The position numbers and the translations under genes were made by a program. From contig CAADRB010000010.1 of the NCBI GenBank assembly GCA_900708905.1, positions 1,732,450-1,796,449 on the forward strand: 64,000 bases of DNA. Reading direction: 5' to 3'. The number at the start of each line of letters is the position of its first letter. Position 1 is the first letter of the stretch. The stretch comes from Hymenolepis diminuta. Its lineage: Eukaryota > Platyhelminthes > Cestoda > Cyclophyllidea > Hymenolepididae. Of the stretch, positions 57,401 through 64,000 are shown in pieces. The notes under the pieces were generated by a model. It did not search any database and was not told where the DNA came from. It saw only the letters and a program-made list of their open reading frames with translations.

Positions 57401-60400
57401 CAACAAAAAATATTTCAAAGGTTTCATTTTTATCATAAATCAGGCGGACTAGTTTGAAATTGACGAGACTCTAAGCACATTGCCCCTTAAAATTTAATCT
57501 GAATTTAAAACACATCGTTCTAGTCTTATGATAAGTCAATTTGAATAACTATTGATTGAAACACATGAATTGGTATAATCCGAATATTTCTTCAGCTGAA
57601 GATGGAACACACGTGAAAAAAGGAAAATAGATAACAGGTATCTTGTTGAACTAAGAGATATAGACATAGACAGGGATACAGGTATTGATATTGAAGAAAG
57701 ACTTTCTTTGCATTTCCAGATTACTCTTTGTTAGCATTCTTTATGAAAATACGTTGATTTTCGCCTTTTTGTCCCTGTACCTCAAACCCCTATCTATAAT
57801 GTCTGACGAGTTTATCAATTCTTCTATTTTCTGTAGCGGTCCCATCCCATTTAAAAGTACACCTGGACTCGTATCCACACACGCGTCCTTGCCCAAGTAA
57901 CTCAAATACACCGTCTTTGTATTTTCCCTCAAATACACATCCGCAGGCACATTTGTCATTTATCTGCTCGCTCTTCTCCCCTTCAGCTCTCCTTTACTCT
58001 CCGAATTCTCATCGTTATTCATTCAATACACTTTGACCTACGCAACTCTTTGTGTTCTACTTTTTGGACCTGTAGTTTGGAATCTCCTACATTTTGTTGC
58101 ACCAACAATACACATTACCTTTCCTGTCTAGAGAATTTCCGCCTTGAAAAGTTGCAAATTATTGATAATTTTCATTCTTAAACTCATCTCTAATGCGTTA
58201 AATATTATTCTTTGTGAGAAATTTAAAAATTTCTTTCAGTATGTGACTTTTAATGAGTAATTAATTGATAATTTGGGAAGATATCGACTTTTATATATTG
58301 CATCACCAGCACGAATGAATCGCGTTATACATCATCTAAGTTTATATAAAAATTGACATGAATATACCAACTTTGATAAAGTTATGAATGTCAACATGTC
58401 CCCATCTCCTAAGCTTAATTACTCTACTTATAAATATAAGTAGCTGCTTTGCATAGTTAGTGAAAATATATATTGGTCTGCCACATTACTTTCATAAATA
58501 AAGTCGGCATCTCGTGCAATTTTCCCCTAAAATTTCCAAGACGAACCTAACGCCGTTTAAGGTTATAAAAATAGCTAAGGACCAAGAGTCCAAAAAGCTT
58601 CACATTGGAAGACCGAAAACTTTAAGTGATATACTCCTCTACCTCTCACACATATTAAAGGAGCATTGATTCATCTCTTTAATCCACTTATATCTTTATC
58701 CGATAAATGGTATTTTAAATGACGGTATGGTATTGATTAGAAGGTCTTAATAAATATATATATACTTTTAACATAATGAACGAATAGCTAAGAGATCATT
58801 TCCCAACACCGTTAAGAGAATTAATCGTATTAGATTTTTAAGGAAAACTAACACTGAAATAGCTTCGCAGAGCTATAAAATAAATAAAGCGAAAAGTCAC
58901 TACAAGATCAACAGATAAAAAGTTCATGGGATAAAAGTCCATTTGAACGAAAACATATTGATATGGTATAATCAACAACCTAAGTTAATCAACTGATTAA
59001 TAAACTCCGGACATCGTGATTATAAATTTACTCAGAAATCCGTGGGATTAATAAAAAATGTGGACTACCCAGAGAATAATTTTTTTTAAAAACACAATCC
59101 GCAGTAAAATGTAGTAGAACTTTGCTGAAACAAGTAGTGAATACTATACAAATAGGCCCTTAAATAAACTTCAGTAATCCTCTTTGAAGTCCAATTAGCT
59201 GTAGACAAGTAGAAATGATCTCTAGCAGAGTGCTCTTGTATAAATTGCACCCAAAATTAGCTAGGCTACGTTTAAAGTGGCAAGAACGCAGAAAATATAG
59301 TGTGTAGAGAATTTTATTGCATATTGTATAGTAATTGAGTAAAATTAGCGAAGCCTCTGCAGGCACGACTGTGCTTGCTCGATACGTGATCAGTAGCATG
59401 TACGCACTTTCCATGATGTTCCAATGAACGCGAGATGTCTTTGTAGCGTTGTACACTCCACAAATTGCTTCAACTCGAATCCTTCCTTTACCTCCTATTG
59501 GACTATTTTGATATTACTTCACTCCATTCGGTTTAATTCTTGTTTGTTACCCTGATATACGATATACTCTATATTAAGTGCATAAAAGTATGAAATATTA
59601 GAAAATATGATTTGGTAGTTGATAGATTGACAACCTCTTATCCAACTACAGGTGATCGCCAATCATGTCAAAATTAGATGTCAATATTTCGAAAACGCGT
59701 TGCATTAACTGTTGTTACCTTTATTATCAAATTCATATATATCGTTCATTAATTATAGAATTCTTTTTCCTCAATATGAATAAACCAAGCAAATTAATCT
59801 CTATTTTCCAACATTTTCACTACCCCTGTTTTCATAGACATAAATAGTACAAATGCATAAAAAATCTTAGTCTATTAGCAATCTTAAAACATATTTTTAT
59901 CGATATTTTTTCCAAAATAATATCTATTGCGTGGCCTGCACGCGTAGAAATATTGAAGTATCAAATCTCTTAGCCCTTAAATAATTTCGTTTAGCAAAAT
60001 TTTTAACTTTAACATAAGAATTTTTCTTTGCTTTTATTAATTAAATTAAGCTAGATATTAGGTTTAAAGATCTAAATAATGACAAAAGTGCTGATGTCTC
60101 TTTCAGAAAAACATTTGTTGGAAGAATAGCACCTTGGAGTTTTCTTTTTTTGGTAAACGATTATCATTAGTCAGTGAAATGAATTACTATTTATTAAATA
60201 TTTAAAAGAAGGAAAATACAAAAATATGCGGAAATGAGTAGAATTCAGCGCATTCCTTCTACAATCCATCTCGAGGTATTTCGATAAAAACATGATTTTA
60301 TAAACTACAGAATCTTAACTAGTAATTCTCACTCCGTATGAAAGTTTTTTTTCACCTTACTATGCTCAACGTTATAATATCTTATAGAAACTAAGGAAAT

Positions 60401-61268
60401 TAAGATTTCTTAATATAAATGTTAGCAGAACTTCCAGTTGGTAGCCGAAGATGAGTTGTTTAATAATAATAATGTGTTTGAGAGGTAAATGAAAAGAACG
60501 GTCGATGAAATTGTTCAACAAATATTCCGGAAAGCAAAGCGATAAATAAGCTTATCCCAGGCCAAGAAAGCTTAAGGATGAAGAACATCATGCTTAACTT
60601 CAGCTCTAGGGAATTCTTTATCTATTTTTTAACAAGCTCCACTTAGTATGTCCTATCTATGGCCTTGAATCCTACCTTTTCAAGTCATCGTTACCCGTGA
60701 TAAATCAAAGGCACACCATTTTAATTGTATAAAAGCATCTGAATACTGTTAGAACAGTAAAAAAACCGATAAAAGGGGAAGAGTGGGGATTGAGTAGAGG
60801 TAAAAAACAAGTCTAGTCTTCTAGAGTCAAGTTTCATCTGAATTCTTTTCTTTAATTTGTCAATTTTTGAATATCAGGATATGACCCCAAGGTTCCGGAA
60901 TAATTTCATCTCCTACATATTTAGAATTTATTGGCCAATTGATTAATTTAAGTACTTGATAGTGCCTACCCGATGAATTTGTTCCTACTGTTAGTTAAAA
61001 GCATTTGCCTTATACCAGCTAAGATATCTTAACAGAACGTATGTACGTGCCAGCACGCTGACTAATCAAGATTACATGGAAGCAGAACGTGGGCCACTTG
61101 GAAGCTAGCATGACGATATATTCCAATCTTCAGGCCTCATGTTGGGGGAAATAATTATGACCATTGTGCCAAGGTGATAGCTTCCTCCCATCTTGTAACT
61201 CTTACATGTTTATTTGTCCATCTTTCCGTCTTTCATGTTCTTATAGATCTTGGGGTAATTTTATTCTA
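54500..61268. other. Non-coding stretch downstream of the EVI1-like gene
   Basis: AT-rich, no gene recognised. A GC-richer block (54580-54920) directly follows the gene and may include a longer 3' UTR. R1 copy 4 lies at 57.69-58.12 kb. A 98-codon minus-strand open frame at 59456-59160 has no recognisable motif and is probably chance or repeat relic. Confidence 0.6.
57690..58115 (+). repeat. Dispersed repeat R1, copy 4
   Basis: A diverged copy with ATTACTCTTTGTTAGCATTC, CGTCCTTGCCCAAGTAACTCA, CATTCAATACACTTTGACC, GTGTTCTACTTTTTGGACC and the copy-3-type tail (CATTTTGTTGCACCAACAAT). The short open frames over it are not coding. Confidence 0.65.
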
Positions 61269-62477
61269 CAGGGTGCATAAGGCATGCATCTGAGGACATC
61301 TTATGCACTTTTAGAAAAACAGGAAATGAAACTGTTAGTGGTTAAAACAAAAACAAATAAACATAATATTAACCTAGGTTTTATTCTATATATTCTCTTT
61401 CGGCCTCTATCACCGGCTCAATTCGAGTCAGAAAGGTACTTTAAGCTTTGATCTGATCAGGTGGTCTTTATTCATGTCCTCCATTGCTCAGGCTATTGCT
61501 TCCGTCAGAGGGGAGGATTTCATATTATGGGGATGCTTATTAACTTCCTTTTCAACCATGCTTTGCCCCATACGTAATAACTGAAAGGATTAAGGTCTGG
61601 TGAGTTAGGGGTGTCCATAAATTTGGTATGACATGAAAATGAAAATTGTCGGCCATCCATCCAATTGTGGCTTTTGACAGCATCATGGGATAGAGCCGAA
61701 TCTTCTTGAAAGACATAGGGTCTTCCACCATTTGTGGCTTAACAACAATGAATCTGCATTGACTCTAAGGCCTTGCGGAGAAAATTGAGGAGTAATGATA
61801 TGCCCTTCACTCCCAACAAAACTGAAAGCCATCACTGTTGATGGAAACTTCGTGCACATGCATAACAGTTGGAACTTCAGTGGGGTCCACCAACACATAT
61901 CCACCTATCATTTCTCTGGTTGACTTTCTGATCCTGGTGAAAGTTGTTTTCGTGGGAGAAAGACCAAAGACACTCCCATTCTTCTGGTTACTTCAATTTA
62001 TTTAAGAATGATTTTGCACGCATTAAACGATTCCCTTGAGTTGTTTTTGTCTACATAAACTGACGATCTCGCCTTAGAACGCATGAAAAAATTCCTTATA
62101 TATTGCTATTCCATCAGACACTTGAAAATCTTTGGCAAGATATCGCATTCACTTTCCAGGATTTTCATCCATCATACTATGCACTCTTCACACAAACTCA
62201 GGTATTCTGAGTGAGTCGGCAGAGCGTTGACAATGCTGTTTTCTCTCGCTCCTGGCGGCCAATTCATCTCCATGTTTTCATTCAGCAGCTCCTTTTTAAC
62301 TTTGCCAACGAAGGATGTGTTTCGCTTTTATAGACACTATGACAGCGTATCTTTTCATTTCATTAGTTATAACTGTGTCTGGCATGGAATCTTCTGATAT
62401 GAAAATGCATTAATTATTAATGTCGGATTAATTCAAATTACAAAATATAGGTTCCCTCAGATACCTTACGCAACCTG
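61269..62477 (-). mobile_element. Degenerate mariner-like (Tc1/mariner) DNA transposon
   Basis: About 1,209 bp bounded by TA dinucleotides (61267-61268 and 62478-62479) with imperfect terminal inverted repeats. The left end starts CAGGGTGCATAAGG...ATCTGAGGACA. The right end, read on the minus strand, starts CAGGTTGCGTAAGG.ATCTGAGGGA. Length, TIR type and TA target site fit mariner elements. The transposase inside, on the minus strand, is broken. Within the left end, GTGCATAAG and CTTATGCAC also form a short inverted repeat. Confidence 0.8.
61381..62345 (-). pseudogene. Mariner transposase pseudogene
   Basis: Read in shifting minus-strand frames, pieces follow the order of a mariner transposase. 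They are DENPGK.MRYLAKDFQVS (helix-turn-helix region), then EVPTVMHVHEV, GHIITPQFSPQGLRVNAD and NWMADNF-like residues. Next come TPNSPDLNPFSYYVWG (the conserved SPDLNPxDYxxW block), VEKEVNKHPHN and RIEPVIEAEREYIE with a stop at 61383-61381. At least several stops and frameshifts interrupt it, so no functional enzyme is made. An intact relative elsewhere in the genome would be needed for movement. Confidence 0.8.
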
Positions 62478-64000
62478 TATTACGCTTACCGATTGTTTAC
62501 ATAAGTTCTTTAACGAACTAAATGTCTTTGCACTATTTCAAGAAGCATTAAATATTTTGTCGCGACAACGTAAAGAACAAAGTATTCATTCTAAAAGAGC
62601 TTTTAGTTCGGCGGCGATTTAGTAGACAGAAACTCATTTCTAAGTGAATTGCTGCATGAATAATATAATTACCGAGAGGTGTCAAAAATAAATATCTCAT
62701 TTATTTTTCCTTTACTCTAGGCTGCAACTGAATGGCTTTAATTAGCAGAATTCCTCATCTGAATACAATCATCTCAACTTCAAGACGAGAAAGCTTATTG
62801 CGTAGCATTTCTAGTAGGTCACAAAGGTGTCTCAGGGGAGCTATTTGCAAAGATTAGTGAAGTGATATTTCGTCAGGTTATGGTCCCCTGAGATATTAAA
62901 ATACGTTGAGACGTCCTAAATCACTGGCTAGCATGGTTCATTCAACAAATGGATCTGCTTGAACTCTACACTGCCTGACAGAGAGGGAGTCGATAGTGAT
63001 GACAGAATCTCATGCAGCTAGAGGATTAGCTTTCGCAAATGTTAAAATCAAGAAGCATTCCGTGATTGAAGCTATTATATCGGTATTTCAGTCCCGGAGG
63101 TTGAGGCCTTTGAGTAAGTTAACCACAAAGTATTATCATATTTTAATGATAACTAATCTAATGTCTTAGAAATCTGCATAGATAACTCAAGATTTAGAGT
63201 TTGAGGAAACTTTAGTGCTTTTTACTACGACTATCACTAAACAGCTCAACGGAAGTCTCAGTTTTTCCGAACAGAGTCATTAAAGAAAACTAGTGAAAGG
63301 ATGATACTGTTAATCAACTTAAACCTGTATTTTAAACTTTTAGGGCTGAGATAAACACCCGAAGTTCGGCACAAAACAGATGGTAAATTTTTAAAATAAC
63401 TTTTTAGCTGGTTAGCCGGGTGTACAACATCACTGGTGTAACAGGTTACGTCGACGGAGGTCAAGAGTTCTTTGGGTTATTATTCCATACTCACTTAGCT
63501 GAATGGCCAACCGCTCTGTTTAAGCTTTGCTACTAGAAGTAGTGGAATTCGAGTTTCTCACCAGAGAGACTCCATAATCCCACCCTACCAAAAATAAGAG
63601 TTAAAAACGCTTTCCCAATTGGGTTTGATTGGATTGCTCACAATGAAAAATGTTCATATTAAATATTAGTACCAAAACAGTTTGGTACACATGGACGCAA
63701 ACCTCAGAGTATTCATTCGAACTTTTAAATATTTCTTTATCAAACACGCATCTGGACCCATATTACCTCGTGATATGTGAATTCCCATATAATAACACTG
63801 AGACGGCTGGCTTTTTGAGTTATCCCAGTTAAATATTGAGAAGCGTCATGACTTTGCCCGTGACTCATTTCTATTGCTTATCTCTGTTATCTAATTCCCA
63901 TATATTGACCTTTACTCTGTTCTATTCAGCCAACTCCTTTATTCTTTTCAAAAAGTTTTCTACTACCATCAATAACTTGAAATGGTAATAATTAGGCTAG
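62478..64000. other. Right-end non-coding stretch
   Basis: AT-rich sequence with a SINE-like copy at about 63395-63625. No gene, promoter or RNA gene recognised up to the window edge. Confidence 0.6.
63395..63625 (+). repeat. SINE-like element, copy 5
   Basis: The head has A-box-like TAGCTGGTTAGCCGGGTG and B-box-like GGTCAAGAGTTC. The body has GCTGAATGGCCAACC, GTGGAATTCGAGTTTCTC, ACCAGAGAGACTCCATAATCC and CACCCTACCAAAAAT. Its spacing supports a tRNA-derived head. Confidence 0.6.

Noticed and set aside
61683..61904. 73-codon minus-strand open frame as an independent gene
   Set aside because: It is a surviving segment of the broken mariner transposase.
1..64000. CRISPR arrays, operons, ribosomal RNA genes
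   Set aside because: None seen; the window is intron-bearing animal DNA.

Overview
The window is AT-rich, intron-rich eukaryotic (metazoan) DNA. I infer a flatworm, perhaps a tapeworm. The grounds are a mix of very short introns (38, 38, 64, 73 and 77 nt in one gene) with introns up to 11 kb in its neighbour, low gene density, and decayed mariner, retroelement and SINE-like repeats. The species cannot be fixed from the sequence.

Three protein-coding genes are supported. (1) Positions 1-1603, minus strand: a PDCD4 orthologue, the translation inhibitor with two MA3 domains. Six exons are visible and the last ~40 codons lie beyond the left edge. (2) Positions 3185-38890, minus strand: a nine-exon gene for a ~1,288-residue nuclear-type protein with three C2H2 zinc fingers (C-x4-C-x12-H-x3/4-H), an acidic stretch, an LxxLL motif and a basic C-terminus. 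All eight splice junctions agree in phase, and two introns interrupt or separate the fingers. I cannot assign it to a named family. (3) Positions 50072-54500, plus strand: a small EVI1/PRDM16/hamlet/EGL-43-family zinc-finger repressor. It keeps only the three C-terminal fingers and a PLDLS CtBP-binding motif. Its start appears to be a TATA-driven first exon that contributes only ATG plus two bases.

Layout: 1.6-3.2 kb spacer and 3' UTR; 3.2-38.9 kb the zinc-finger gene with repeat-bearing introns (tandem duplication at 11 kb, SINE-like copies at 13.8, 14.1, 32.5 and 37.3 kb, an integrase relic at 23.7 kb); 39-50 kb non-coding; 50-54.5 kb the EVI1-like gene; 54.5-64 kb non-coding with a 1.2-kb degenerate mariner element at 61.27-62.48 kb. 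A dispersed repeat (R1) occurs at 16.2, 24.0, 40.0 and 57.7 kb; two of its copies, in opposite orientation, are almost identical over ~240 bp.

The three genes share no obvious pathway. Two look like transcription regulators and one is a translation regulator. No prokaryote-type features (operons, ribosome binding sites, CRISPR) and no convincing tRNA or rRNA genes were seen.
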